64,000 bases of DNA from Morella rubra (taxonomy: Eukaryota > Streptophyta > Magnoliopsida > Fagales > Myricaceae): positions 21,391,122 to 21,455,121 of the forward strand of contig CM025855.1 of the NCBI GenBank assembly GCA_003952965.2, given 5' to 3'. Each line of letters begins with the position of its first letter. The stretch's first letter is position 1. The notes beneath the pieces were generated by a model that was not told the DNA's origin, did no database searches, and saw only the letters and a program-made list of their open reading frames with translations. The translations under genes were made by a program, and so were the position numbers. Below are positions 1 to 12,699 of this stretch, piece after piece.

Positions 1-188
1 TTGAAGTTGGATTGTGGTCTCCCTTCTGTTGAATTTCAGCATTATCCTTTGCTGATTCACAGGAGTGTCGTGGATCTCCTTTGTCTAGATCATGTTTAAA
101 ATCCTACCACAAAATTTAACATCATCACTGAGGTAAAACTAAAATGCAGCTAACAGATTATGGAAGAAAAAATAGGAGGATGGTTTAC

Positions 189-1085
189 CTGTCCATTCCT
201 TTTCCTTTTCTTTGAGTCCAGTCCCTTGGCAAAAGTCTCCCCACCGGCACCCTCCAACCCAGAAGGCTCATCTTGATCACCACCACCGCTGAACTCAGCT
301 TCATCAGAATCATTACCAGACCCATCCATCCCTTGTTTAGCTTCATCATGAGATCCTGCAAGGCTCTGACTTTTCCTCTCGTTCTTTAGTGGGCTCCCTC
401 CAACGGACAAAGAAACATCTTTGGAAGCTTCACCCACACTCAGCTCATTCTTTTGAGAGAGCCCACCAGACACTGATTTCAACCCGTTGCCAGCAAAAAC
501 CTCTTGCGTCGTCCCCCCACCCCCAGAATAAAGGGCTACAGATTCGGGAATCCTAAATGGGTTGCCCATATCAATAACATTCCCTCCGTTAAAACATGAG
601 AACCTAGCAGCACGCTCAATGAATGCAGAATCTGGGAACTGAGGTAACCTCTGTGGGAGCATTGCAGGTGCATTTGATAAAAACATACCCGCTTTGAACA
701 TTGAAGTTGTAGGATTCCAGTCAATATCAAATGTTTTATCCCCACTTCTCGAGGAGGCAGGAAAACCTTTTCTGCTCCCAATCGTTTCTGAAGTGCTTGC
801 ATTTTTCTGGACACTAATGTCACAGAATCCTAAGTTTTCTGCATTGGTTTGGTGTTCCCAAAAGGTTGGACCAAACGAGTCCACCATTGAAGTAGATGAT
901 GAAGAAGAAGATCCAATAAGGTCTCCTTGGCTAACAGGCATCGCATTTCCATGTGGAACTAAGCCGATAGATGCATTGGTGAGATTGGCTCCGCCAAATC
1001 GCCAGTCTGACACACTAGGTGCATATGTCAGAGGATCCTCATTCCTATTTTCTGACTCCAATTTATACTTGTCACCCATATCCAT
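189..1085 (-). CDS. bHLH49: bHLH49-like transcription factor, N-terminal coding exon (partial gene)
   Basis: This is the first coding exon of a basic helix-loop-helix transcription factor of the bHLH49/bHLH62/bHLH78 group. The exon encodes 299 residues from the ATG at 1085. A good donor (AATGGACAG|GTAAAC, exon end 189) closes it in phase 0. Visible family landmarks are a Ser-rich run followed by MVDSFGPTFW (about residues 65-76), the FIERAARFSCFNGGN block in mid-exon, and a basic nuclear-localisation motif KKRKRNGQ at residues 292-299. The DNA-binding bHLH domain is encoded by later exons left of position 1, so it cannot be inspected here. Family knowledge: bHLH49 (ACE1) proteins are nuclear activators of cell-elongation genes that bind E-box DNA as dimers. 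The family call rests on the FIERAARF block and the KKRKRNGQ end. I am less sure which paralogue it is. Confidence 0.85.
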
Positions 1086-1860
1086 CTCTCCTTGACAAGA
1101 AAGCCAAAAGCACCAAAGCAGCCAGGGGTAAATACTACTCTCAATGATCTAGAATAACCGACAATAGAATCTACCAAGAACTTTAGAAATTGCCGAGCCA
1201 GAACAAAAAGCCCGTTGCAAATCCTAAGATACACCAAAGATCAAAGACCAAAAGGGAGGGAGAACAGAGGAAAAGAAAGTTCAAATCAAATGGAGAACTG
1301 CTCAATTTCCAGACATATGCTCCCAAACAACTAACCACACAGGGTTGAATCGGAACCTCGTGTGAAAATTAGATTACGAGAACCTTCACCTTTGTCTACA
1401 GATATTCCTCAAGAGCTGAATCCATATAAAGAAGAGAACATCAAGCGGTGTAAAATAACAAGAAGGAAACAGCTCAGAAGAAGTAAACAAGAAAGACCCA
1501 AATCAATTTCTGAGCTCAAAAAAGCAGAAAAGAAAGATAAAACCAAGTACTGTGGATCACATAACTATAAAAAAGCTACCACAGAACTGGAAAGTACCAA
1601 ATTACACGAAGGCAGCCCAACCAGGGCAGAGAAACTAAAAAAGACAGTTCAAAGGAGAGCTGAGAAAAGGTCTATGGAAGCAGTCAATTATAAAGGAACA
1701 TCGATTTCAGCATAATAAATACCAATTCAAACCCTAGTCAGAGGAGAAACCCAGCACCAAAACAGAGAGAGAGAGAGAGCCAGCTAAAAGTGGCAAGAGG
1801 AAGATACCCATTTCAGATTCTGCACTACTTTTAGTACTCTGCCCTCCATTCTAGCTTTTC
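1086..1860 (-). promoter_or_regulatory. Probable 5' leader of the bHLH49-like gene, possibly with a 5'UTR intron
   Basis: Transcribed strand is minus. A CT-rich tract (read as GA on plus, about 1764-1782) is typical of plant leaders. A possible donor on the minus strand at about 1812 (AATGG|GTATCT) and an acceptor-like GTATCTTAG near 1229 suggest one leader intron. This is inference from splice-like motifs only. The plus-strand frame at 1362-1715 has no recognisable protein and is taken as chance. Confidence 0.35.
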
Positions 1861-1973
1861 ACACCAAACTTTTGTTGAATTCGGGCTTTTGTTCAACCGT
1901 TCCTGTCTTTTTAGCTCAGAAACCCTGCTGGACCCTGTCACACCCAAAGAGAGAAAAATAAAAAGGCTTCGGC

Positions 1974-2186
1974 TACGTTTGGATTCATCCCAAAACATTT
2001 TCAAACTCATTTTTTTTATCGATTTCAATATTTTTTTTACCGATTTTAATAATTTTTTATAAATATTAATAAATTTTTTACAAATTTTAATAACTTTTAA
2101 TAAATTTTTTATTAATATTAAGAGAATTTGCGCTGCTTTTAAAAAAATAAATATAAAAAACTATTTTCAAAACTAAACCAAACATA
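1974..2186. mobile_element. Short MITE with TACGTTTGG / CCAAACATA ends
   Basis: About 213 bp, AT-rich, bounded by near-inverted ends (TACGTTTGG on the left, CCAAACATA on the right, followed inward by CAAAACATTTTCAAA and TTTTCAAAACTAAA). A relative with the same type of ends lies at 53031-53368 upstream of the AVT6 gene. The target-site duplication was not resolved. It sits close upstream of the bHLH gene leader. Confidence 0.5.
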
Positions 2187-3029
2187 ATCGAAGTCTTTTG
2201 AGAAAGACTGAACCAGGCAGTACGAGAAATTCAGGAGACGGGTATTCTGAAAGAGAGAAAAGGGTAGGGTAATAGCAAAGGTCCTGCATTTATACCCACG
2301 CTTACCTTGAAAAGAGAGCTCTTGATGATTAACCACCGCCACTCTACTGCAGAATATTTAAACAAGACCTCCCCAACCTTTCTTCATCACTTCAATTGTT
2401 TATTATACCACAGCAATTTCTGTATTTATTACTTTAGTTAATAGTTTTATTCGTTCATTAGTTTACTAATTACATTGTTTATTTATTTACTTTATTTTAC
2501 GTTTAATCTCAAACGTCATTTTTAGTTTTTTTTAGTCCGGTTTAATAGATTATTATAACTGTTTGAGCCTGCAACTGACATTGCCAACTTTCACAGGGGC
2601 TATTATAATACTTACTTATTACTGCATTGTTCCCATTGGCCTTAAAAGCAAAATAAAATTAATCTCTCTACAGGTAGATATTTTTGGGTCGAGAAATCAA
2701 AACCTAATGACTTCCTTAGAAATAGTAAAAAAATAAATTTCTTAAAATTTCTTAGCGTGTGTTTTGAAGAACTCTCAAAGATGATATGCTTGTTAAACCC
2801 GTGTTATATAATCTATTTATAATACATGTGACATAATTTTGATGACTAAATCTTATTTAAATGTGTATATTAATAAATTTTTATAGTTACTTAATAAGAC
2901 AAATTTAGTAGCTCATACCTCCAAAGTCCAAAGTGATATTAACTTAATTTCTATAATTAAGAGTATAAAGTAATTCTCCTCAAAAAAAATGTGAGACTAT
3001 TAATATTTAAATATTGTAGAGATGACACT

Positions 3030-4070
3030 ACCTAAGACCTTTACACTTTAAGACACGTTATAAGAAGTCATACCACTACCCTGGTGGATCGTATTGTGTC
3101 AAAAGAAATAAATTTAAGAAAGACAGTAGTCCCTCTCATTTAACTTTGTCACTCCAAAAGCCTCGTAGTAAATCTCCTAAAAGTCCTGTTTATATAATAT
3201 TTGTCTCCCCGTTTATCTGTGCACGAGATCTATTTTCAAGCCAAAGAATATGTGAAGCCGCTTTTCTAAATAGTTACCTGAAATTGACTGAGGAACTTCT
3301 TGTCGGGATCGAAAGTGATTGTCTCTGACATGTCACCCAAATAAATTAAATTTTTACAAATAGATTGCTAATGTATTTTTTTTTTTCATTGGTTGTTCTT
3401 CTATAATACATCTATTTCGCACTAAAAATTTTTACTGCCGTAATTCAGAGCATGTGGACCTTTTGGTATTTAATACTGACCACGTGAAGTTTTTGAACAG
3501 TTTAAACCCTATAACATTTAATGTTAATAGTCTTTACCTCTCTCTCAATTACAACGTACAATTCGGGTGTAAGGAATTGTAGAAGATCCGAATCTATCGA
3601 GTGCGACACATTCTTACTTTATTGGTTATAAAAAGACTCCACAAAAGGTTTAAGACAATTATTTTGGGTTGTTTTTGCATTAGACCTTTTTTTGAACCAA
3701 ATCATGACATTATCGCCCCATAAGAACCTTCTCGCTATATTCTGCATTTGAAATTTTAGCTACTGCTTCTAGTTATTGTACATTACTGCAATCTGATCCA
3801 TCATTTGCTCTACAGCAAAGTTAAAATCCAATGGTATGATCAGGTGAATCATGATACTGCTTTAAAAGAAGTCATGCCACTCGTACTGTTTTTTAGAGAA
3901 TTCGACCTAATTAATTAAAGAAAGAAAGTTATCCATTGCCACTCAAAAGCCTTTACCGAAACTGAGCTCCTAGAGATTTCCATATATATATATATATAAG
4001 TGGGTTAGGAACTTGTTTATAAGATCGAAAGTGATTATCTGTGGCACATCATGTAAACAAATTCTATGAG
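3030..4070. repeat. Diverged direct repeat pair (3030-3345 and 3855-4070)
   Basis: Both copies carry, in the same order, AAGAAGTCAT(A/G)CCACT, a TTTAAGAAAG/TTAAAGAAAG stretch, CACTC(C)AAAAGCCT, and GATCGAAAGTGATT(G/A)TCT followed by an ACATGTCA/CACATCA tract. Spacing differs by indels. They look like two old copies of one repeat, of unknown class. Confidence 0.5.
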
Positions 4071-4116
4071 GGGCCGGGATAGCGGAACTGTAGCCTCTAG
4101 CCACTCCAAAACTTTT

Positions 4117-4910
4117 GAAAATTTTAAGCTTAATTGCACCTACGAATCTGGAGGTATTAAAAATTACAATTAGGTCCTCAAGTAATGTTTTCAATTATTA
4201 CCTCCTTAAAGTCGAGTTTTCTTAAAAAATAGACACTCTTATCTACTTCCTGTCATCCACGTTAACAGTAAAAATTGATATGTATTTTAAAACTATATCA
4301 CCACCAAACAACACGCGACATGTGTCCAGTTAAACCACGTGTCTGCCACTTCAGCTAAACGAATTAGCTTAAAGGCCTAATCATAACTTTTCCTTACCTC
4401 AAGGGTTGTATATATAATATTGCCTTGAAAATTTGGAAAGACAAAATCAAATGAGAATAACAATTTTCTGTTACAAAATTGGGGTCGTGAAAGTCAATGT
4501 CCTTTCTCACCGTTTGTCAGAATAAAATATAAATATTTTTAACAGTAAATTAAAAATTAAAAAATTGGGAAAATTGTATAAATATATAAAAAAATAACTT
4601 CGCAAAATTAATTAATTGCTATAAATTACAACTTAAGTTAAAAATTATAAAAATAAAAAAATTCAAAAAAAAATTGTGAACGAAATATTCTAAATAGATA
4701 AAAATCTCGGGACATTTACAAAAATAAAAAAGTAAAAATAATTAAAATAACAATAGAATAAATAACTTAAAACTATAGAAAACTAATATAAAAAAGTATC
4801 CAAAATATTTATAAAAATATGAAAAGAAAGTATAAAATTTTTTAAAAATTAATTTTTTTGAAGATTCAATGACTCAAGATTTGTAGGTGCAATTAAGCCA
4901 AAATTTTTAA
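4117..4910. mobile_element. TIR element, about 0.8 kb, non-coding
   Basis: The left end (4117-4149) and right end (4878-4910) are inverted copies sharing CTTAATTGCACCTAC followed by (G/A)AATCT. The interior is very AT-rich with no protein-coding potential. I could not identify a clean target-site duplication, so the superfamily (Mutator-like is my guess) stays open. Confidence 0.5.
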
Positions 4911-7900
4911 GTTACTTGTTTATATGCGTGTGATAGTAGATAAGCAGAGTTTAATTTCTCATGCTGTCCTTGAAAATCCCTTTTGTATGTGACTGTAGAA
5001 AAGTATGATTTGAATTTTGACTAAATATATTTTACACTCTCTAATTATTTATTTTAATACTTTACACCCTAATTAATTAATACATTTATCACATTCCACC
5101 ATCAATATTGATTTTATACACATTAAAATTTTCAATTATTTTGAATGAAAATAATTATATATAAGATGATGATTTTATCCTACAAGAATATTACAGCAGA
5201 AAGTTTTTATCGGGGCAAAATCAAAATTTATGTCCCTAAAAATTACTTTTAACAGAAAATTTTAACGGATATGCAAACTGCAAAGTATGTAAAAATTAGA
5301 TGAAATGGGATAAATGTGATAGTTTAAGTTTTTTTTTTTTTTTTTTTTAAATGATAATTTAAGTTGAAAAATACAAATTTTTTTCCTTTCTCACGTAAGC
5401 CCCACAAAAGTTTTCACGGCCATTACGTCATTGCCTACGTACAACCCTGGTCATAAATACCAAAGCCCTTTGCAAAACAATTATTCAATTTCAAAATACT
5501 CTAATACTACGCAGCCGCCCAAAGGCAAGGGAAAAATAATATGGCGCTCCCCAAGCCAAGGAAAGACAACTGTGCGTTTATTTTATATTTCCTTACACAG
5601 AGAAAAAGTACTTCAACCAATTCCCTCTTAGGAATTCGATATCTCTCATATACTTTTTATTTAAAAAATTAAATTTGATAGTTTAAAGTTCTGTGACAAA
5701 AATTAGTAATTTAAACTTTAAAGTAATAGTTAATCTTATCATTTAGAGACAAAGTGAAGTTACTCCAAAAAAAGTTCTATTCTGAAAAATTTTACCATGC
5801 ATGTAAAGAAAATAAATACTCAATTAAGATTTTTGCTGCAATGTTCTTTGGTTATCTGAATTGTTAAAAGATTTATGCGTTTGACGATTCCTGGGATTCA
5901 TCTTTTTTTTTTTTTTCAATTTAATCCTTTTAGATTTCATTTTTTTCAACAGGCTATAATAATCTCTGAATTTAAGAAAGATCTCATTCCTATTAACTTG
6001 GACTAAATTACTTTAGGAAATTAGATGACCTAGCTAAGGAAAGTCACATCACACACAATAAAAAGCTGACACGTGGTCCAAAAGATTAATTTAATAAAAA
6101 TAATAATTTAAACATGCCACGTGTCTTTAAAAATTATATAAAAAGTTAAAAAAGTCACATTTTTTTAAATTATTATTTAATTACAAAAAAATAGAAACCT
6201 CGAAACGAAAAAAAAAACACCCACAAATATATATACAGCAAAATTTTAAAAATAAAATAAATAAACACATATTAAAGAAAACGCAACACCCCAATTAAAA
6301 TTAAACAAAAAAAAAAGACAGAAAAAAGGAAAATTAATAAATGAAAGGAAAAAAATAAATTAAAGTAAAAAAATAAAGAAAGAAACTTAAAAATTAAGAG
6401 ATATATAAAAATAAGTGCTTTAAATCTTTGTAATGTCTACTGGCCTACATACTAGTTGTTTGATGACTGGCCAAGAAATAGACACAAAAAAAAATTAAAT
6501 AAAATTAATTTGGTAGGTTCGATAATCCCGTCATTAATTCCCAAATAGTTTGACCGTTCCACCAGTTTTGAACCCTTGTTTTTATTTATAAAAAAATTAA
6601 GACTTATGTAAAGAAAATAAAAGGAACAGATCAATAATGGTAGCTATATCTAAAACAAATGAAAAGATAAGTAATAATTTATGAGGAGTCTGGAACTCAT
6701 GCCATCGATGGATGAGTACTGACCCTTCTTCTCTTTCTCTCGGGTCATTATTAGTTGGGCATTGGGAATTGCAATCACAAAGGCCAAAGCTTTTTTAAAA
6801 TAATGAAATCCTCCTCCACACTTGCTTTATAAAAACTCTAAACATGTACTCCACCTATTTATAAAATTGGTCGTTTTAGCGGTAGAAATGATTTATGTTG
6901 ATTGGGTCGGTCTTACTATATGCATATAATTAATTAAGTACTACGTCTAAGTTTCCTCCATGTTTGCAATTAAATATGAAAGATCCTCTCTACAATATTG
7001 TATAAGAAACCTCCAAAAGCAACTATTATTATAATTTATAGACTGAATTAGAGAAGGCAATGGGAACAAAACCTACCAATCTATTAAAGAAAGAGGACTC
7101 TACATGTTTAGATTCCTCCCCACGAACCGTTTCCCTCCTGTCCATTGAGTTATAGGATACCCAATTACAAGTGGGCAAATGGGGTTTCGCCACGTCTGAT
7201 GGTTAGTCTTTTTGGGTGGCTTATTGAGAAGTAGTATCATATATGCAAACGATTAAAAAAAAAAAAAGGAGGCACACAATTTTAAACCGACAATATAGAA
7301 TATGATATTGGTGAGAGTTGGGTCACGGTAGGCAGGGCTCTCCTTTTCGGAAAGCTAAATGAAAGCAAGCAACCAAATCTCATTCAAAGCAACATGGGAT
7401 AGGAGTCGGGGATTCGAGATCTCTTAACCAGAGCTTGCCAATTCTTTAACCCAAATCAAGGACTGTACCAGTCATCATTACTCTCTCTCTCTCTCTCTCT
7501 CTCTATGCCATGCATGAAGATGTAAAGTTAATTATAAAGTAGGCTTTAGTCATGAGCTTTAATCAATTAAAGGATGCACGTTTGATACTTTAGATGATAT
7601 CAATCTATTTCTGAACTCACACAAACCTCAGAGCATGTACATATATGTGGTATGAATCTTTATATAAGTTCTTCATGTGCATACGAGTCATTCTATGTAC
7701 CCCTTCTTCATTTTCGGACCTTGTTTCTCAATACCGTGATTCTTCCATGTGCTGTCTCTCAGAAACCTTTTCTATACAATCCACAATACTAGCTCCCCGT
7801 ACTTAATAGTTTTGTTATAGGGGCTTGAATTCAATTCTAAGGTCTTAACGTGTCCTAATATTGCACATATTGGTTTAATACTTTCTTTTATATTTTTTTT

Positions 7901-7975
7901 CCAAACGACCCAAGGACGGTGGTAGTTACATTTACGCTTTGATTTCAAAATGACTAGTTAAGGTTATCTTTGAAG

Positions 7976-8353
7976 CAGGGCTGTCTTTAAGATAAATGGA
8001 GCCTTAGGCGAAACCATAAAAAGAGACCTTTTATAATAAATATTAAATAACATAAAATATCAACAAATTTTAGTTAAAAATTATTCTTCTTACTTTTTGA
8101 AATGCAAAATTACTTACTAAATTTTTTTTTTTTAACTTTTCATATCCTAACTCATATTTTCTATTAGCTTTTACGTCATTGCCTTTTACTTATTAACTCA
8201 TATTTTAAGATTTATTTGTTCTTTTGTTAAGTTAAAATATTTAAATTGGAGGTTATAACCTATTAAATATTAAGTAAAATAGGAAGTTGGGGGCCTTCCT
8301 ATTTTGGAGGCCTTAGGCAACCGCCTAGGCTGCCTATACCAAAGACGCCCCTA
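7976..8353. mobile_element. hAT-type MITE with 8-bp TSD
   Basis: Ends are CAGGGCTGTCTTTAA (left) and, inverted, TAGGGGCGTCTTTGG (right). The direct flanks are identical, CTTTGAAG at 7968-7975 and 8354-8361, an 8-bp TSD as expected for hAT. A paralogous sequence without the insert at about 8605-8690 serves as an internal empty site. The interior (378 bp total) is AT-rich, has GGCCTTAGGCAACCGCC near the right end, and has no transposase. Confidence 0.8.
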
Positions 8354-8574
8354 CTTTGAAGCTCTTTGGGTCATTATAAAACTCAATTCAAGTTAGTAAG
8401 GTTCTAATGTGGGATTTAACGTTTATAAAAATACAACTCATCTAGCATTCCTTCTTTTCTCTCACTTCATGTGGTATTCAGGGTATCACAATCTCCTCCC
8501 TTAAATCATTGACGTCCTTATTAAGCTCTACCAAGCTCACATTAGTGGTTACTAGGACTTCTTTGATATCATTT

Positions 8575-8885
8575 GTAAGGACCTAAAGATAACACTAGCC
8601 ACATTTGCACTTTGACTTCAAAATGACTAATGAAGGTTGCTTTTGAAGCTTTTTAGGTCATTATAAAGTCCAATTTAACTTAGTTTCTAATACTCCAAAT
8701 TTCACATAGAGTGAGAAAAAGGAAAGAATAAGAGATATGTCATATAAGGGCTAAGCCCTATATTGAGACCTTATTAAATTGAACTAGACTTTGTAATGAT
8801 CTAAGATTTTTTAAAAGTAACCTTAACTAATCTTTTTGATGTTAAAGCGTAAATATGACTAACGTTATTCTTGAATCGCTATTTG
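8575..8885. repeat. Inverted repeat arms related to 7920-8470
   Basis: The left arm (about 8575-8690, plus sense) contains TTCAAAATGACTAATGAAGG and TCATTATAAAGTCC. The right arm (about 8755-8880) contains the reverse complement (GACTTTGTAATGATC, CCTTAACTAATC). Both match the DNA around the hAT MITE at 7920-8470, giving three copies of one repeat in 1 kb. The repeat class is unknown. Confidence 0.6.
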
Positions 8886-8889
8886 AACT

Positions 8890-10375
8890 GAGTCCATACA
8901 AGAGAAATGAATTGAATGAGAAATAGTACACATCTAAATCCTCAATCAATTGTATTTTTTGTTAAGATCAGGTGTAAATAAAGAGGCTTGCAGTATCTGT
9001 TTTCAGGCGTGAATTGTCTTGATTTGAACAGGTTTATTATATCTTACGGTGAATAAGCTAGCTAATTCACAGCTCATAGGTTTGACTTGGTCACATTTAC
9101 TTAATTTATTTTTGTTACACCTAATTAGGACGTTGTAACTTGAGATGCAAAGATCATGGCTTCAAGATCAGTAGAGAGGAAGAATGTCACTTAGGTCTAC
9201 AAAAAAAAGAAAAAAGGACATAACAAATCTTGTTAATATTTTTTCTGAACTATATGCAAATCATCATTGCGCTGCATCATGAGTAGTTGTGCAATAATTA
9301 TTCACACTTTTTCGGTACCAAAAGTGGTGGCTTTAATTCTCTCGTACCCTAAATGCCATAAAATCCACCTAATTGAAGTACGTATATGGTAGAAGAGGGG
9401 GAGTAGTTTTTTTCTTTTCCTTTTTTTTTGAATGCTCAATTTCTACCTTCATCATAGTCTCTCCTGTAGTTCGATTGGAAAAAAAGTTTTATCCTGTGGT
9501 AATTTGATTGCAAGGCATGTTTGGCCGGGAGTCCTAACTTTGACTCAAAAATGGATTTGTTTGCGGTGGAGGACTCGGGGAGGGGAGAGGGCGGAGATGA
9601 CATTCTACTGGGTTCTTTCTCAAAATCGAATCTCTTCAATTCCTGATTTGAATGGTTTATTTTGAAAAGAAGGATACAGTAAGCATTGAACGCTTAAGAC
9701 CCACAAGTATATTCACAACACTAAATATTTTAAGAGTCACAATTTTTATCTTTTTTTTTTTTATTGAAATTAAATTATTATTTAATCAATTATGAGATCA
9801 AGATCACCAGCTTCATGCGTTGCTATCGGAATTGAATCGTCCAATATATAGTGTATTTCTCTCTCTACGAATTAGAGACCACGTCTATCCTTTATTCTTC
9901 ATCACGTGGTAATCACGTGAAATGTAATGCAAGATACAAATGGCATCCCTTGATTCGGAAAATTATGAGAAAATAGAACCCTGTATGTAGCTTTAACCCC
10001 TCATGATCCCCGACTTCAATGTGCATGAGAAGTGGCAATGCCACGTATGTAGGGACAATACAATGGGAACCTGCCATGTAGATGCCATTTTGGCAGGTAT
10101 CTGGAAAGGCATCTTCAAGAATCTCTGCTATTGCTTTTTCGTACTTCCATGCTGCACGGAGTGTCAGTAGCAACGCCAATAAAGATATCTACCCAAGCTC
10201 AAGTACTGGGGAGAGGTTTAATGCTATAAATTTTGCGTTGAATGGGTGAAGATTTCGCGAGAGAAACATCCCTTGGCTGCTTTAAAAACTACTCATTCAA
10301 AGCTTGGACGGAATCTCATAAGCGGAAATTAAAGCCATTGGTTTTTTTTTTTTGCCCTTTCTTGGTTTGCATGTG
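8890..10375. other. Spacer without recognisable gene
   Basis: Nothing can be named. A minus-strand frame at 9913-10179 (88 codons, with the peptide AILEDAFPDTCQNGIYMAG) has no family I recognise and no surrounding exon structure. It could be a fragment of a captured gene or chance. Confidence 0.4.
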
Positions 10376-10379
10376 TTCG

Positions 10380-10440
10380 CAGAGACGAAGCTACGGGGGC
10401 AAGTGGGGGCCATGGCCCCCCCCCCCACCCCAATTTTTTT
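10380..10440. mobile_element. Terminal remnant of a hAT-like element
   Basis: The stretch GACGAAGCTACGGGGGCAAG followed by the GC palindrome GGGGGCCATGGCCCCC is characteristic of plant hAT termini. No matching opposite end or TSD was found, so this is a fragment. Confidence 0.35.
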
Positions 10441-10825
10441 TATTAATATAAAAGTAAATTTCAAAAAATATTTAAAATAATCTTTGTAATGGCACTTCTA
10501 AAATGTTTAGAAAAAAAAAATGGAAGGAAGTAAGAAGCGTCAACCTATGAGAAAGAGTAGAGTAGTGAGTCTCTCAATTTTTTTTTAAAAAAAATACTAA
10601 CTAGCAATAGTATCTTTTTTAATTTTTTCTCTTTTCTTATTTTCTATCGTTTCAATTCTTTTTTTTTTTTCTTTCTTTTCTCACTATCTCTTCTTTCTCT
10701 CCTAAGTTTTCTCTCTTTCTACCACTGCCTCTCAGATTTTCTCTATTTCTAGAGTTGTCTTTCACGGATATTCTTTCCTTATCTCATATTTTCATAACCT
10801 CTCTCATTATTTCTCTCTCTTCATG

Positions 10826-11745
10826 GCGGACCCAAGAGAGGTCAAGCTGAGGCGGCTACCCCCTTGGCTCTGTCAAAACGTATATATATTACATGTGATT
10901 TCCTATCTGTTTGCGGTGCCACGAATAAGTTTAATGTGTTGTGGTTTATAAGTCAAGTTTTTCAACATCATGGCTTTTTTATTGTTTCTGTTCATTATAT
11001 TTATTTTACTATAAAAATATAGCCAATACACATATTTTATACTTATAGAGTGCCAGAATCTGGCAATATAGTCGTTTTTGAGAAAAATTTATTTAGAAAA
11101 GTTTGAAGAATTATTCAGCAGTAGAGTCGTAGTTAATGGGTCTCTTTCTCAAAATCCCAAAAAAAAAATGATGAATGGAAGTAAGCGAAACTAAAAAACT
11201 TCATTAATTGAAATTAAACCCATTGACATGTTATATCACGTTAATTTTTAATATTCGGTTATTCAAATTCGTTTTTAATTTATTAGCGATTCTATGATAC
11301 TTTGTTCACTGCTAAGTTTTTGTAATCGGAGAATCTCTATATATAGAGATTTCTAGATATTCTACTTCTCATATTTATCTTAATTCTCATCATTGAATCA
11401 CATGATGTACCCATTATGGTCAAGCTGAAAAAAAAGTCAACCACCCCCTTGTAGAGTTGTGTCAAAACTCGTAGGGATACATATGATCAAAAGCCCTCGT
11501 TTGCTTTGCCACCATGATATTTTGTGTAATGTTCTAGCGTAACCTCAATTGCAATAGAAAATGCGGGATTTTCGGTTGTCTTTCACGGATGGAGGTCAAG
11601 TAGGCGAAAATACACAACGAATCCGAGAAGCCAATACACATATTTTATACTTATAGAGTGCCAGAATCTGGCAATATAGTCTCACTGTTTTTGAGAAAAA
11701 TTTATTTAGAAAAGTTTGAAGAATTATTCAGCAGTAGAGTGCGTA
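10826..11745 (+). repeat. Diverged tandem duplication (10826-11131 and 11410-11745)
   Basis: Both copies run from GGTCAAGCTGA, through CCCCCTTG and TGTCAAAAC, to a nearly identical 3' block of about 110 bp: 11021-11131 and 11629-11745, each starting AGCCAATACACATATTTTAT. The second copy has TCACT inserted plus one extra base. The strong similarity of the 3' block against the weak 5' part suggests gene conversion or a composite origin. Confidence 0.75.
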
Positions 11746-12699
11746 GAAGAATTACATGTTGATTACTCGTCTCAGATTTCTCACATCCCATGCGTATGAG
11801 GGAGGGAGAGAGGAGATGCGAAGTCTATAAATCTTTGTTCATTTATATGCTGAATATGATTGTAATCCAGTAGACATGTGAATGTTATATATTTGAAGAG
11901 ATTAGAATATTGGTGTTTAAAGTTCTATTGTTCTTAATTTTGATCAGTGAATTGAATTGGTTGATGAATTTTTATTTTATTTTATTTAATATGGATAAGT
12001 TTTTGATAAAAAAAAGTCACTAGATGAGTTGTCTAGTACTCTACTTCTGATCGAATATTAGTTCGAAAAGACCTCGTCTTTTGTTTAGTCTGGATGATAT
12101 TATTGCTGACTTAGGGTTAAGTAAACCCATTGAAGAATATGATGTTCAAATTAGGGATCAAATTCGAGGGAGTACTTGATCAAAAGTCTTTGTCAACCAC
12201 TTGGCCTGTTGGCCATGATTTTACAGAGAAGCAATCACTACAAGAAAAGCGGGTTCGGTCCACGATGGAGGTCGTAGGCGAAAATGGCAAAATTCGTCGC
12301 AGAAGCTGTTCAGCCACACATTAAGTCGTCGAAGCTTCTTCGTGGTTGCCGCGTACTCGTTGCACTTCCTCGACGATTGTTATTATCTGTCGGCAATTTG
12401 AGGCTACGCCTACGTTGATTGGCGTCGGGAGAAGTTTTGAACTGCCGTGGTTGAAGGGTCCCTCGTTTCTGACGGGATGGTCACCATTGCTATTCGCCGA
12501 CGACCCATAGGTCGTCTTTAATTCCTAAGTTTTTGCCGACGACATAAAGACGTTGGCCATTCACAGTTTTGCAGAACACATCATCGACGACTACCCATCA
12601 TCGGTGATAGCATAGTTTTCGCTGACAATATCAAGACGTCGTGGGGAATTGACATTCTTGACCGAAAAACGTTGTCGAGAGTGGTTTGGAAATGCTTGT

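Larger units (their letters stand above)
2400..7970. other. Gene-free AT-rich spacer
   Basis: No frame here has recognisable protein similarity or a plausible exon chain. It holds the diverged repeat pair at 3030-3345/3855-4070, a TIR element at 4117-4910, a diverged relative of the 61.3 kb repeat at about 5015-5330, long A/T homopolymers, and a (CT)n microsatellite near 7482-7504. I see nothing else I can name. Confidence 0.6.

Noticed and set aside
1362..1715. 117-codon Lys/Arg-rich frame opposite the bHLH leader
   Set aside because: The composition reflects AG-rich leader DNA read on the wrong strand; no family recognised.
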